From positions 214,560 through 278,559 of the forward strand of contig NZ_WWCN01000008.1 in NCBI RefSeq assembly GCF_009857445.1: a stretch of DNA of 64,000 nucleotides. Direction: 5' to 3'. The notes under the pieces are model-generated. The model was given only the letters and a program-made list of their open reading frames with translations, was not told the DNA's origin and searched no databases. Source of the stretch: Duganella flavida (GTDB lineage: Bacteria > Pseudomonadota > Gammaproteobacteria > Burkholderiales > Burkholderiaceae_D). Made by a program: the position numbers and the translations under genes. Below are positions 35,662 to 44,170 of the stretch, piece after piece; the stretch's first letter is position 1, and each line of letters begins with the position of its first letter.

Positions 35662-36624
35662 TTATCTCTCCGATACCGGAACGCGGCGTTTTTTTGCACC
35701 GTGATTTTGCTGCGCATCGAGGAATTCCCACAGCCGCTCCACGATCGGTTTGCCGCGCCGGTGCGCCGACGGACGCTCGCGGTACAGGCGGATTTCCATT
35801 TCGATTTCCCAGTCCGAGGTATCGCCGTCGGCGCGTGCAAGCTGTTTTTGTTTTAACTCGCGGGTGACCGCAGATTCCGGCAGGAAGGCGATGCCGCGTC
35901 CTTCAAGCGCCATCATTTTCAATCCCTCGGCCATGTCGGTTTCGTAATGTGGCTCCAGGTGTAATGGCGTTTTGGTATCGCTCAAAATCAGCTCCACCAT
36001 GCGCCCGAGGTAGGCGTTGTTGGTGTAGGAGAGGAAGGGCAGCGGTGCGCGTTTGGTGCCCGGCAGTTTGAATTCGGGCACCTTGTTTTTATCGCAGCGT
36101 GCATAGGCGCGCAGTGATTCGTGGCCCAGTACCAGCATGTCGTAGCGGCCTGGATCCAGCTGCACCGGCTGGCGCGGATGGTGATAGCACAGCAGCAGGT
36201 CGCAGCCGCCTTCGACCAATTGCAGCACGGCGTCGTGGACGTTCAATGCCATCAGGCGACTGCGGATCGGTGCGAAATCTTCTTCGAGTTTGGTCAGCCA
36301 CTTTGGCACGAAGGTGAGCGACAAAGTGTGCGGCACCGCGAGGTCGATACTGGTCTGCGCGGCGGCGCGTTTTGAACGCAGCATTTCGCGCGCGCCGTTG
36401 ATCTTCGATAGCATCTCCAGCGCCTGCTCGTAGAACACAATGCCCGCCGGCGTTAAGCGCGTTGGATACGAGGTACGGTCGATCAGGTCTGTGCCCAGCC
36501 AGTTTTCCAGTGACTGGATGCGGCGAGAAAAAGCGGGCTGCGTCACGTGGCGCAGCGCCGCCGAGCGGCTGAAGTTATTGGTCTCTACCAGCGAGATGAA
36601 GTCTTCCAGCCATTTGGTTTCCAT
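35662..36624 (-). CDS. LysR-family transcriptional regulator
   Basis: 320 residues. The N-terminal winged helix-turn-helix is clear (WLEDFISLVETNNFSRSAA, then TQPAFSRRIQSLENWLG), followed by RLTPAGIVFYEQA and a periplasmic-binding-like effector domain. The C-terminal 25 residues are basic (QQNHGAKKRRVPVSER). It lies directly upstream of gdhA on the same strand, so gdhA is the first candidate target. Confidence 0.92.
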   Translation of the reverse strand: METKWLEDFISLVETNNFSRSAALRHVTQPAFSRRIQSLENWLGTDLIDRTSYPTRLTPAGIVFYEQALEMLSKINGAREMLRSKRAAAQTSIDLAVPHTLSLTFVPKWLTKLEEDFAPIRSRLMALNVHDAVLQLVEGGCDLLLCYHHPRQPVQLDPGRYDMLVLGHESLRAYARCDKNKVPEFKLPGTKRAPLPFLSYTNNAYLGRMVELILSDTKTPLHLEPHYETDMAEGLKMMALEGRGIAFLPESAVTRELKQKQLARADGDTSDWEIEMEIRLYRERPSAHRRGKPIVERLWEFLDAQQNHGAKKRRVPVSER

Positions 36625-36633
36625 GCAGTGTCC

Positions 36634-37962
36634 TTATGATGCGTTGGCGGTGATGCTGCGGATCGGCGTGAACAAATACGCCGCCGTGGCAAACAGCACC
36701 AGTATGATGCCACCACCGACGAACAATTGCGACAGCGAGACCAGCGTCAGTATCCATCCGGTGGTCGCCGCCGACAACGGCGCCAGTCCCATGAAGATGA
36801 ACATGAAGATGCTCATGGCGCGTCCCATCATGTGCGGCTGGATACGGCGCTGGATCCACGTGAAGACGTTAATCTGCATATAGCCACCCAACAGGCCTAG
36901 CGACAGCATCAGCATGGACGCTTGCCACGCCGCGTGCACGAAGCCCAGCGGCGCGACGAGAACACCGGCGATGGCGTCGACCAGCAGCAGCATGGTGCCG
37001 AATTCCGCGAAGCGCAAATGCTTGCCGAATTTAGCGGCCATGCCCATGCCGATCAAGGTGCCTGCACCGTGTGCGCCCATCAGGATGCCGAAGGTGCTGG
37101 CGCCATGCAGGTCGCCGGCCAACACCGGTATCGCCACTTGCATCGCGCCGCCAATGAACAGCGACACCGTGCCCCAATAAATGAAGCACAGGCGCAGCGG
37201 CACATCGTCCCACACCATGCGCAGGCCTTCGCCGACTGAGCGCAGCACGGAGGACGGCGCTTGCGCTGCCTTCGCTTCCGGCGCAGCGGCATCGAGTGGC
37301 TGCACCTTTGCCAGCGTCCACGCGGAGACGATGAAGCTGATGCAGTCGAAGCCGAAGGCCAGCGCCAGGCCGCGCGCATCGCCTACGCCATTGCCATCGC
37401 TGCCTTTGCCGGCAATCGCCAGCAGGGCCGCCGCCATCAGCGGACCAACCAGCATGGACAACTGGCGTATGCCCATCAACACGCCGTTGGCCGCTTGCAG
37501 GTGTTCAGCGGGGATGGCCAGCGGCATGATCGAGGTCCCGGATGGGATACCGAACGCCTGCGCCAGACCGATGCCCAAGGCCAGCGCGTAGATCAGCTGC
37601 AGTGACAACTGCGGCGTCAGCGCGACGGTAAGTGAGAGCGATTCGCTGAGCGTGATGGTCGGCATGGCGTGGATGTTCAGCACCAGCAGCGTCAGCAAGG
37701 CAAGCAGCACCGCATTGGCGTACTTGCTGAGCATGAGCACGCGCTTGGGCGAGTAGCGGTCCACCAGTGCGCCGCCGAGCAGGATGAACACCGCGCGCGG
37801 CACGCTCATCAGCGCGATCACGAAGCCGAGCGCCAGCGTGTCGCCGGTGAGTTTGAGCACCAGCCACGGCAGGGCGATCATGCTCATCTGGTCGCCCAGG
37901 GAGGAGATGATGCCGCCGCGCGTGAGCCACTTGAAGTTAGCGTTTTGTTTTAGCGTAGTCAT
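36634..37962 (-). CDS. MFS transporter
   Basis: 442 residues with about 12 hydrophobic segments and a central loop of about 35 hydrophilic residues (QPLDAAAPEAKAAQAPSSV). The N-terminal GGIISSLGDQMSMIALPWLVL and the loop GGALVDRYSPKRVLM fit the MFS_3 (enterobactin-exporter-like) branch. It starts within the stop of the marR gene (ATGA overlap 37959-37962), so the two form an operon. A drug or metabolite efflux role is inferred from the MarR partner. Confidence 0.9.
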   Translation of the reverse strand: MTTLKQNANFKWLTRGGIISSLGDQMSMIALPWLVLKLTGDTLALGFVIALMSVPRAVFILLGGALVDRYSPKRVLMLSKYANAVLLALLTLLVLNIHAMPTITLSESLSLTVALTPQLSLQLIYALALGIGLAQAFGIPSGTSIMPLAIPAEHLQAANGVLMGIRQLSMLVGPLMAAALLAIAGKGSDGNGVGDARGLALAFGFDCISFIVSAWTLAKVQPLDAAAPEAKAAQAPSSVLRSVGEGLRMVWDDVPLRLCFIYWGTVSLFIGGAMQVAIPVLAGDLHGASTFGILMGAHGAGTLIGMGMAAKFGKHLRFAEFGTMLLLVDAIAGVLVAPLGFVHAAWQASMLMLSLGLLGGYMQINVFTWIQRRIQPHMMGRAMSIFMFIFMGLAPLSAATTGWILTLVSLSQLFVGGGIILVLFATAAYLFTPIRSITANAS

Positions 37963-38411
37963 GAGTTGGAGGCGTTCATGCCGGCCACCAGGGCCAGCGC
38001 GTTGCTCAAATCGTCAAATTGTGCGGGCGGGCAGCTGCGCAGCAAGTCCTTGCTGATCTGCTCGGCGACAGTGACGGCGTTACCGAGCAGTTCGCGGCCG
38101 GTGTTGGTGATGGCAGCATACGCCACGCGGGCGTCGCGTGGATCTTGCTGACGTTCGACCAAGCCGATTTTTTCCAGCGGCAGCAGGCTGCGGGTGACGC
38201 CGGAGGCGGTCAGCGCCAGGCGCTCGGCCAGGTCGACGCGGCGCAGGCGGCCGCCCGGTGCGCGGCTCAGGTAGTGCAGCAGCATGAAGTCGTTGAAGCT
38301 GATGCCGTGGTAGCCGCCCAGTACCTGGTCGAGCCGGCGCACCAGCACGGCTTGCGCGCGTGCCAGGCGCAGCGTGAATTCCAGGCTGGCGCTGATGGTG
38401 TCTCGGTCCAT
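37959..38411 (-). CDS. MarR-family transcriptional regulator
   Basis: 150 residues. Winged-helix core: SFNDFMLLHYLSRAPGGRLRRVDLAERLALTASGVTR (read in parts), then LVERQQDPRDARVAYAAITNTGREL, the typical wing. It probably represses itself and the MFS gene. A perfect palindrome lies 37 bp upstream of its start. Confidence 0.93.
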   Translation of the reverse strand: MDRDTISASLEFTLRLARAQAVLVRRLDQVLGGYHGISFNDFMLLHYLSRAPGGRLRRVDLAERLALTASGVTRSLLPLEKIGLVERQQDPRDARVAYAAITNTGRELLGNAVTVAEQISKDLLRSCPPAQFDDLSNALALVAGMNASNS

Positions 38412-38447
38412 GATATCCTCTCATTTTCTTGATTAATGCTTGAAATA

Positions 38448-38465
38448 TACTTGAGTAATCAAGTA
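38448..38465. promoter_or_regulatory. Palindromic MarR-type operator candidate
   Basis: TACTTGA-GTAA-TCAAGTA, a perfect inverted repeat with 7-bp arms. A second partial copy (CTTGATTAATGCTTGAA, about 38428-38444) lies between it and the marR start. Confidence 0.6.
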
Positions 38466-38579
38466 AATGACATTGAAATCTGTTGAATGTTAGTTTTTTG
38501 CCACATGCAGCCATCGCCGCGATAGATATGGTATCGTTTCCACATTCATCATTACATAACTACATAACAGGGGATAGAA

Positions 38580-39785
38580 ATGCATATGGGAACCACCGAG
38601 ATCTTCCTGATCGCGATGACCATTATTTTCAGTGTGCCGTATTTGATCTGGCGCCTGGGCGGCACCGATTACTACGCGCCGCTGGTGGTGGTGCAGATTA
38701 TTGCCGGCATCCTGCTGGGGCCGGGCATCATGGGCCGCGCCTACCCGGAATACTATTCCTTCGTGTTCAACCCGCAAGTGGTGCAGTCGCTGAACGGCAT
38801 CGCCTGGTGGGCGGTGATGATTTTCGTGATGATCGCCGGCGTTGAACTGGACCTGAAAAAAGCCTGGACCCACCGCCGTGAGAGCAGTATCACGGCGGGG
38901 TTGGCGCTGGGCACGCCGCTGCTGTTCGGCTGCATTGCCGCCATCGGCCTGGTTGGCTATGCCGGCTGGATGGGCCCGAAAGCGCATGACTGGCAGTTTG
39001 TGCTGGGCGTGGGCATGTCCTGTGCGGTGACGGCGCTGCCGATTTTGATCCTGCTGATGGAAAAACTGGAGATCCTGCGCCAGCCGATTGGCCAGCGCAT
39101 CCTGCGCTACGCCAGCCTGGACGATATCGCCATCTGGGGCGTGCTGGCCGTGATCCTGCTGGACTGGGACCGCGTCGGCCGCCAGCTGGGCTTCCTGCTG
39201 GCGTTTGCCATCGTGACCAAACTGTTTCGTATGCTGATGGTGCGCATTGAGGAGAGCGACCGCTGGTACTTATCCTTCATCTGGCTGGCGGTGTGTGCGT
39301 TTGCGGCGGACTGGGCCGGCCTGCACTTCATGGTCGGCGCCTTCCTGGCTGGCGCAGTGATGGATGCTGAATGGTTCAACCAGGAGAAAATGGACTTCCT
39401 GCGCGCGAATGTTTTGATGGCGGTGATGCCGGTATTCTTCCTCAGCACCGGCCTGCGCACCAACTGGGCGATGGGCGGCTCGGCCGTGTTCCTGGTGGCT
39501 GGCGTGCTGCTGGTGGCGTCGGTGACGGGCAAGCTGGCGGGCATTCATGTGGCCGGCAAGATCCTCAAGTGGGAAGCGGGCGAGGCCTCCATCATCGGCT
39601 GGCTGCTGCAGACCAAGGCGCTGATCATGATCATTTTCGCCAATATCCTGCTCGACAAGCAGATCATCACCAGCGAAACCTTCACCGCGCTGCTGCTGAT
39701 GGCCATCGGCAGCACCATGCTGACGGTGCCGGTGGTGGCGCCGAAGTTGCAACGTGTGAAGCAGCTGATCTTCAAAACCAGCTGA
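38580..39785 (+). CDS. Kef/CPA2-type cation:proton antiporter
   Basis: 401 residues with about 12 membrane segments. Seen: LVVVQIIAGILLGPGIMG (the Na/H exchanger N-terminal motif), the unwound-helix region SCAVTALPILILLMEKL, YASLDDIAIWGVLAV (the ion-binding DD/SD motif of the family) and GAFLAGAVM. No TrkA-N or USP domain follows, so it is membrane domain only. AGGGGA lies 5 bases upstream of the ATG at 38580; the ATG at 38586 is the alternative. Confidence 0.9.
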   Translation: MHMGTTEIFLIAMTIIFSVPYLIWRLGGTDYYAPLVVVQIIAGILLGPGIMGRAYPEYYSFVFNPQVVQSLNGIAWWAVMIFVMIAGVELDLKKAWTHRRESSITAGLALGTPLLFGCIAAIGLVGYAGWMGPKAHDWQFVLGVGMSCAVTALPILILLMEKLEILRQPIGQRILRYASLDDIAIWGVLAVILLDWDRVGRQLGFLLAFAIVTKLFRMLMVRIEESDRWYLSFIWLAVCAFAADWAGLHFMVGAFLAGAVMDAEWFNQEKMDFLRANVLMAVMPVFFLSTGLRTNWAMGGSAVFLVAGVLLVASVTGKLAGIHVAGKILKWEAGEASIIGWLLQTKALIMIIFANILLDKQIITSETFTALLLMAIGSTMLTVPVVAPKLQRVKQLIFKTS

Positions 39786-39806
39786 GTGAACTGATATAAT
39801 GGCGGC

Positions 39807-40055
39807 ATGAACGATACTACTCAACTCCCACCACTGCCGGATCGTCTGTCGATCGATCCGCGCAGCAAATTCCACGTTGCCGCCGTGTTTGAACACGATG
39901 TAGGCATCACCTTCAACGGCAAAGAGCGTAGCGATGTGGATGAATACTGCATCAGCGAAGGCTGGATCAAGGTCCCGGCCGGCAAAGCACTGGATCGTCA
40001 CGGCAATCCGATGCTGATCAAGCTGAAAGGCGCGGTCGAAGCTTTCTACCGTTAA
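39807..40055 (+). CDS. DUF3297 family protein
   Basis: 82 residues. The whole sequence fits DUF3297: PPLPDRLSIDPRSKFH, then VGITFNGKERSDVDEYCISEGWIKV and GNPMLIKLKGAVEAFYR at the end (all read in parts). A small cytosolic protein, function unknown. It is followed by a clear terminator. Confidence 0.9.
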   Translation: MNDTTQLPPLPDRLSIDPRSKFHVAAVFEHDVGITFNGKERSDVDEYCISEGWIKVPAGKALDRHGNPMLIKLKGAVEAFYR

Positions 40056-40065
40056 GCACCAATTG

Positions 40066-40092
40066 AAAAGCCACCGTCAGGTGGCTTTTTTT
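40066..40092 (+). terminator. Rho-independent terminator after the DUF3297 gene
   Basis: A 10-bp stem AAAAGCCACC / GGTGGCTTTT with GTCA loop, running into a T-run. It also overlaps by two bases the 3' end of the convergent 63-residue gene. Confidence 0.9.
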
Positions 40093-40282
40093 ATTGCCTG
40101 CCGGCGTCGCCGCGCAGCTTGTCGAGCATCTCCAGCGTACCCGGATTGAGATTCATGATCCCGTGGTAAGCGCAGTATTCGCAAAACGCTTCTTCAGGCG
40201 TCATAGCAGCGATGCTGCTGTCGGAATGGCCTCGGCGGCGTAGCGCGCGCAAGCAGGCGGCATCCATATTTCTGGAGTTCAT
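40091..40282 (-). CDS. Small hypothetical protein
   Basis: 63 residues, MNSRNMDAACLRALRRRGHSD onward, with three cysteines (one in FCEYCAYHG). GGGAG lies 7 bases upstream of the ATG, which supports translation. The sequence looks like a small helical protein; CEYC could bind metal. No family was recognised. Confidence 0.55.
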   Translation of the reverse strand: MNSRNMDAACLRALRRRGHSDSSIAAMTPEEAFCEYCAYHGIMNLNPGTLEMLDKLRGDAGRQ

Positions 40283-40360
40283 GCACTTTCTCCCTTTTGA
40301 ATCTGATAAGGTTGGTGGTGGGTACGACTAACTGTAATTATTATAATTCGAAATAATGCC

Positions 40361-41134
40361 ATGCGGCAACAAAATTGGCTTTTCTTAATTAGTCGAAACA
40401 ATTTAATACGCTGGGTGGGGGCGGTAGCGCTGCTTTTTGGTGTGCCTGCCGTGGCGGCGACGCCGCTGACGCTGGTGACGGAGGAGTTTGCCCCCTACAG
40501 CTATCGTGAGCACGGCAAGGTCACCGGCTACGCCACCGACGTGCTGGAAGCCGCGCTGGCGCATGCCGGCATCGACCACAGCGTACAGATTTATCCATGG
40601 GCGCGCGCCTTCCAGATGGCCAGGAGCCAGCCTAACGTCCTCATCTACAGCATCGTGCGCACGCCCGAGCGCGAGGAGCTGTTCCAGTGGGTGACGCCGC
40701 TGGCGCCGCGCAGCGTTTATCTGTACAAGCTGGCATCGCGGCGCGATATCAAGGTGCGCACGGTGGAAGACCTGCGCCGCTACCGCATCGCTGCCAACCG
40801 TGGCGACGTGGTGGAAGAACAGCTGCACCAGTTGGGTCTGAACGCGGACCTGGGCGCGCTGGACGAAACCAATTTGCGCAAGGTGGTGGTAGGGCGGGTG
40901 GATTTGATGGTGGCGTCCGAACGCACGCTCAAGGACTTATGCCAGCGCATCCAGGTGCGCTGTTCGCAGCTGGAGCGCGCCATGCCGATGCCCGGCATGG
41001 GCGACTACTACGTGGCGGCCAGCCTCGGCACGCCGCCAGCCACCGTGCAGGCCGTGCGCACCGAGCTCGAAAAACTGAAGAGCTCAGGCTTCATGCAGCG
41101 CACGGCGGACAAGTACGGTTTGACGCTCAGGTAG
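40361..41134 (+). CDS. Periplasmic solute-binding protein, family 3-like
   Basis: 257 residues. The N-terminal leader is long (about 33 residues, ending GVPAVA-ATP). The mature part LTLVTEEFAPYSYREHGKVTGYATDVLEAAL is the start of an SBP_bac_3 domain, and the C-terminal LEKLKSSGFMQRTADKYGL is its usual end. No permease or ATPase accompanies it, as is common for this subgroup in Betaproteobacteria; it may have a sensory role. Its last bases overlap the convergent MFS gene by 8 bp. Confidence 0.85.
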   Translation: MRQQNWLFLISRNNLIRWVGAVALLFGVPAVAATPLTLVTEEFAPYSYREHGKVTGYATDVLEAALAHAGIDHSVQIYPWARAFQMARSQPNVLIYSIVRTPEREELFQWVTPLAPRSVYLYKLASRRDIKVRTVEDLRRYRIAANRGDVVEEQLHQLGLNADLGALDETNLRKVVVGRVDLMVASERTLKDLCQRIQVRCSQLERAMPMPGMGDYYVAASLGTPPATVQAVRTELEKLKSSGFMQRTADKYGLTLR

Positions 41135-42374
41135 CCGCTTGCGCTTGCGGCGCGGCGGCGACCGGCAAGCCGCGCGTCAGGCGCCACAGCAGGACGGCTG
41201 CGATCAGCGAAGTGCACACCACCACGTAGCCAATGCGGTCGAAGTGCTGCAAATGGCCATCCGGCGCTTGCGTGACGATGTGACCGGCCGCCAGTGACGC
41301 CAGGCCGCCGGCCAGCTGCTGGATCGAGGCGCTGATGGCATTGTAGGAACCGCGCTGGGTCATGCTCGGCACCGTCGACGAAATCGCCTGGAATGGAATC
41401 ATGCGCGAGAAGATACCGACGAACAGCACCGAATTCACCAGCACCAGCAGCCACAGCGGTACATGGCCGAGATGGGTGTACACCACGACCATCGTCATCG
41501 ACAGCACAGTGCCGAACAGGAACACGCGGAACTTGCCGACGGCATCGGCCGCGCGGCCGATCATCGGGCCGATGAAAATCGTGCACAGGCCGGTGACCAG
41601 GTACACGGTTGGCAAGTGCTGCAAATCGATGCCCATATTGTTGACGATGTAGGCGCTGCTGAACGGCATCAGCATGAAGCCACCGATGGTCAGCAGGGCG
41701 GTCACGCAGAACGCCAGCAGGTAGCGCTTTTCCGTCACCGTGTGGTACAGGTGCATGAAGGCGCTGTGCTCTTGCGGCTGCTTGAGGTGAGCGTCCACCG
41801 GTTGCAGCTTCCACGCCACCAGCAGGCCGCCGATGAGGCCGAAGGCCGCCATGGCAATGAAGGGCACGTGCCAGTTCCACCGGTTCGATAAATAGATGCC
41901 GGCCGGGATGCCCAGCACCTGGCTGGCGGCAAACGCGGTCTGGATCAGGCCCATCACACGGCCGCGCATTTGCGGCGGGAACAGGTCGGTGGAAATCGCC
42001 AGCACCACGGAGCCGATCACGCCGCCGAACAGGCCGGTGAACACGCGTGCGGCCAGCAGACTTTCAAAGCTCTGCGCCAGGCCGCACCAGACGGTGCCGG
42101 CGATGAACCCGGTGTAGAAGAACAGCAGCAGCTTTTTGCGGTCATAGCGGTCGGCAAAGCCGGCGGTCAGCAGACCGGAAATGCCGGCGCTGAAGGCGTA
42201 GGCCGACACTACCAGGCCAAACTTGGATGGATCGATGTGCAAGTCCGGCATGATCAGCGCGCCCAGCGGCGACATGATCATGAAATCGAGAATCACGGCA
42301 AACTGCAGGAAGGCCAGCATGGCCACTACAGTTTTCTGGTAGCCGCTGAACGGCTGCGCAGGGGTTTTTTGCAT
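41127..42374 (-). CDS. MFS transporter (arabinose-efflux/drug-exporter type)
   Basis: 415 residues with 12 hydrophobic segments. Motif A-like loops AGFADRYDRKKLLLFFYTG and, in the second half, GRAADAVGKFRVFLFG. The N-terminal VILDFMIMSPLGALIMPDLHI is characteristic of the YnfM/ProP-unlike DHA1 group. It follows the 112-residue membrane protein at 3 bp and the ECF sigma gene further upstream, so these three may be one operon. Confidence 0.9.
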   Translation of the reverse strand: MQKTPAQPFSGYQKTVVAMLAFLQFAVILDFMIMSPLGALIMPDLHIDPSKFGLVVSAYAFSAGISGLLTAGFADRYDRKKLLLFFYTGFIAGTVWCGLAQSFESLLAARVFTGLFGGVIGSVVLAISTDLFPPQMRGRVMGLIQTAFAASQVLGIPAGIYLSNRWNWHVPFIAMAAFGLIGGLLVAWKLQPVDAHLKQPQEHSAFMHLYHTVTEKRYLLAFCVTALLTIGGFMLMPFSSAYIVNNMGIDLQHLPTVYLVTGLCTIFIGPMIGRAADAVGKFRVFLFGTVLSMTMVVVYTHLGHVPLWLLVLVNSVLFVGIFSRMIPFQAISSTVPSMTQRGSYNAISASIQQLAGGLASLAAGHIVTQAPDGHLQHFDRIGYVVVCTSLIAAVLLWRLTRGLPVAAAPQAQAAT

Positions 42375-42377
42375 TGC

Positions 42378-42716
42378 TTATTCTTTCGTTTCGTTAGGCG
42401 CAGGGCGGCAGAAATTGGCGCGGTTCTTGAAGAAGGCCTGGCGCTCTTCGGGCGTCATGGCTTGCCAGCGCTGCCAGTGCTCGCGCTTCTCGTGCCAGTT
42501 GCGGTGATGGCCGCGGAAGCCGCCGAACAGGATGCGGCAGAGTAGCAGCAATCCGAGGGCTTGCCAATAATTCACGGCATTGGCGCCGGGGAAGATGGCT
42601 GGGATCAGCCAGTTCCACAGCCCCATCACAATCAGGCCGAGCACGCCGGCGCAGGCGAGGATGAAGATGCCCTTCATCAGTTTGAATTTCTTGTAGCTCA
42701 TGTCGTGGTGACGCAT
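42378..42716 (-). CDS. Small membrane protein, unknown
   Basis: 112 residues with two hydrophobic segments (GIFILACAGVLGLIVMGLW and the stretch around YWQALGLLLLCRILF), then a basic, His/Trp-rich tail (GGFRGHHRNWHEKREHWQRW) and a MTPEERQAFF motif seen in other proteobacterial small membrane proteins. AGGAG lies 10 bases upstream of ATG 42716. It is placed 16 bp after the ECF sigma gene, where an anti-sigma factor might be expected, but it lacks a ZAS motif. Confidence 0.75.
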   Translation of the reverse strand: MRHHDMSYKKFKLMKGIFILACAGVLGLIVMGLWNWLIPAIFPGANAVNYWQALGLLLLCRILFGGFRGHHRNWHEKREHWQRWQAMTPEERQAFFKNRANFCRPAPNETKE

Positions 42717-42732
42717 TTTGCAGGTACTCCTT

Positions 42733-43296
42733 TCATTCGTCGTACAGGGCTTGCAGGCGCTGGCGCAGGTACAGCACGGCGTAGCGCTTGCGAGCCAATA
42801 AAGTGTTGATCGAGACGCCGGTTTGGGCCGCCATCTCCTTGAAGCTGATGCCGTCCAGTTCGTGCGCGATGAACACCTCGCGCTGGTTGGCGGGGAGTGC
42901 TTCGAGCGCGTGCTGCAGTTCTTCCAGCAGCATGGCGCGGGTGTAGGCAGCCTCGGGGCCGTCGTCGGGCGAGGGCAGCATCAGGTCGAGGCGGCAGTCG
43001 TCGTCCTCGTCGTTGTGGGACGAGGCGAGGTCTTCCAGCGCCACTTCCTTCTTTTTGCGGAAGCGGTCGATGATGCGGTTGCGGGCGACACGGAACAGCC
43101 AGGCGCTGGCCTGCTCGATCGGATCGGGCAGGCGGTAGGCTTGAGTGAATTCGTAGAACACGTCTTGCAGGATATCGTCGGCGTCGGTCTGGTCGGCCAC
43201 GCGGCGACGGATAAAGTTCCACAAGCGCGACCGCTCCCGCAACACCGTCGCGGTGATGTCCTGATCTTGGTCGGATGTTGTTATTGGTGCAGTCAT
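42733..43296 (-). CDS. ECF-type RNA polymerase sigma factor (second)
   Basis: 187 residues. Region 2: LWNFIRRRVADQTDADDILQDVFYEF (in parts) and ASAWLFRVARNRIIDRFRKKK. Region 4: LEALPANQREVFIAHELDGISFKEM and GVSINTLLARKRYAVLYLR. The linker is long and acidic (SSHNDEDDDCRLDLML). It is followed closely by a small His-rich membrane protein and an MFS exporter. No canonical anti-sigma gene is adjacent. Confidence 0.92.
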   Translation of the reverse strand: MTAPITTSDQDQDITATVLRERSRLWNFIRRRVADQTDADDILQDVFYEFTQAYRLPDPIEQASAWLFRVARNRIIDRFRKKKEVALEDLASSHNDEDDDCRLDLMLPSPDDGPEAAYTRAMLLEELQHALEALPANQREVFIAHELDGISFKEMAAQTGVSINTLLARKRYAVLYLRQRLQALYDE

Positions 43297-43418
43297 AGAC
43301 TGGAAGACGATGCTCGGACTGGAATATTGTGCCGTTCTGAAAACTCGTGCGAATTATGCTTCGACCTCTCGCCGAAATTGATTGAGTCTTCTGTCAATGT
43401 GATGAGGCCATTCACACT

Positions 43419-43508
43419 TTACGGTCTTACGCCATGATTGAGCAGTCTTTTTTTGTAGCTATCCAGCCCAAGTAGCTTGAGTTGTTCGAGGATTTCTTCA
43501 GCCGTCAT
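43419..43508 (-). pseudogene. 5' remnant of a DNA alkylation repair (AlkD-like) gene
   Basis: A 29-codon frame reading MTAEEILEQLKLLG then LDSYKKRLLNHGV and stopping after RP. This is the start of AlkD-type HEAT-repeat DNA glycosylases, where NHGV is normally followed by EPxFGVKIxDLKKI. No continuation is seen in any frame. It lies between the sigma gene and the response regulator. Confidence 0.5.
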
Positions 43509-43540
43509 CGCTGCGCCAATGCGTTCCAGAGATCGCTTCT

Positions 43541-44140
43541 TCACACTAGCTTGAGCTGGCGTAGTTTGTGGATCAGCTGGACTACGTTGTGGACCTGTAG
43601 CTTGCGCATGACGTTCTCGCGGTGCTTGTCGACGGTCTTGGCCGACAGGTTGAGCTGGGCCGCGACGTCGGTACTGGCGTAGCCTTGATAAATCAATTGC
43701 ACCGTCTGCAGTTCGCGTGCCGTCAGTTGCTCGTCGCAGATGGCGATTTGCTGTTGGACCGCATCGTTGAGCACGGTCTTACCACTCATGACTTGCGCGA
43801 TACTGCGCAGTAGCTCGGGACCGGAGCAGTCCTTGAGCAAGACCGCATCTGCCCGCGCATCGCGCAACTGCTTGAGGACGATGCCGGAATGGGTGCCGGT
43901 CAGCGCGATCACTTTCAATTTCGGATAGCGCTGCTTGCAATACCCCAGCGTCGCTGACGATTCACCGCCCGGCATGTGGTAGTCGAGTATCAGCAAGTCG
44001 ATCGACTGCTGCTGCAGCGCCGGCTGGACTTCGTCGAGGCTGGCGGCCTCGGCCACCACGCGCATCCCTTCCTGGCTGTGCAGCAGCAGCTTGAGGCCTT
44101 GCCGGAAAATAGTGTGGTCGTCAGCTAGCAGGATATCCAT
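43541..44140 (-). CDS. LuxR/NarL-type response regulator
   Basis: 199 residues from ATG 44140. Receiver domain with the acidic pocket ADDHT and phospho-acceptor Asp53 (LLILDYHMPGG), Thr/Lys conserved residues in VIALTGTHSG and AVLLKDCSG. The C-terminal HTH (LTARELQTVQLIYQGYAST, then LNLSAKTVDKHRENVMRKL in parts) is LuxR-type. It diverges by 30 bp from the sensor kinase at 44171, its obvious partner. The long open frame extending to 45025 is antisense to the kinase. Confidence 0.93.
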   Translation of the reverse strand: MDILLADDHTIFRQGLKLLLHSQEGMRVVAEAASLDEVQPALQQQSIDLLILDYHMPGGESSATLGYCKQRYPKLKVIALTGTHSGIVLKQLRDARADAVLLKDCSGPELLRSIAQVMSGKTVLNDAVQQQIAICDEQLTARELQTVQLIYQGYASTDVAAQLNLSAKTVDKHRENVMRKLQVHNVVQLIHKLRQLKLV

Positions 44141-44170
44141 AAAGATGTCGCTCGGGATGGTGATAAAATA

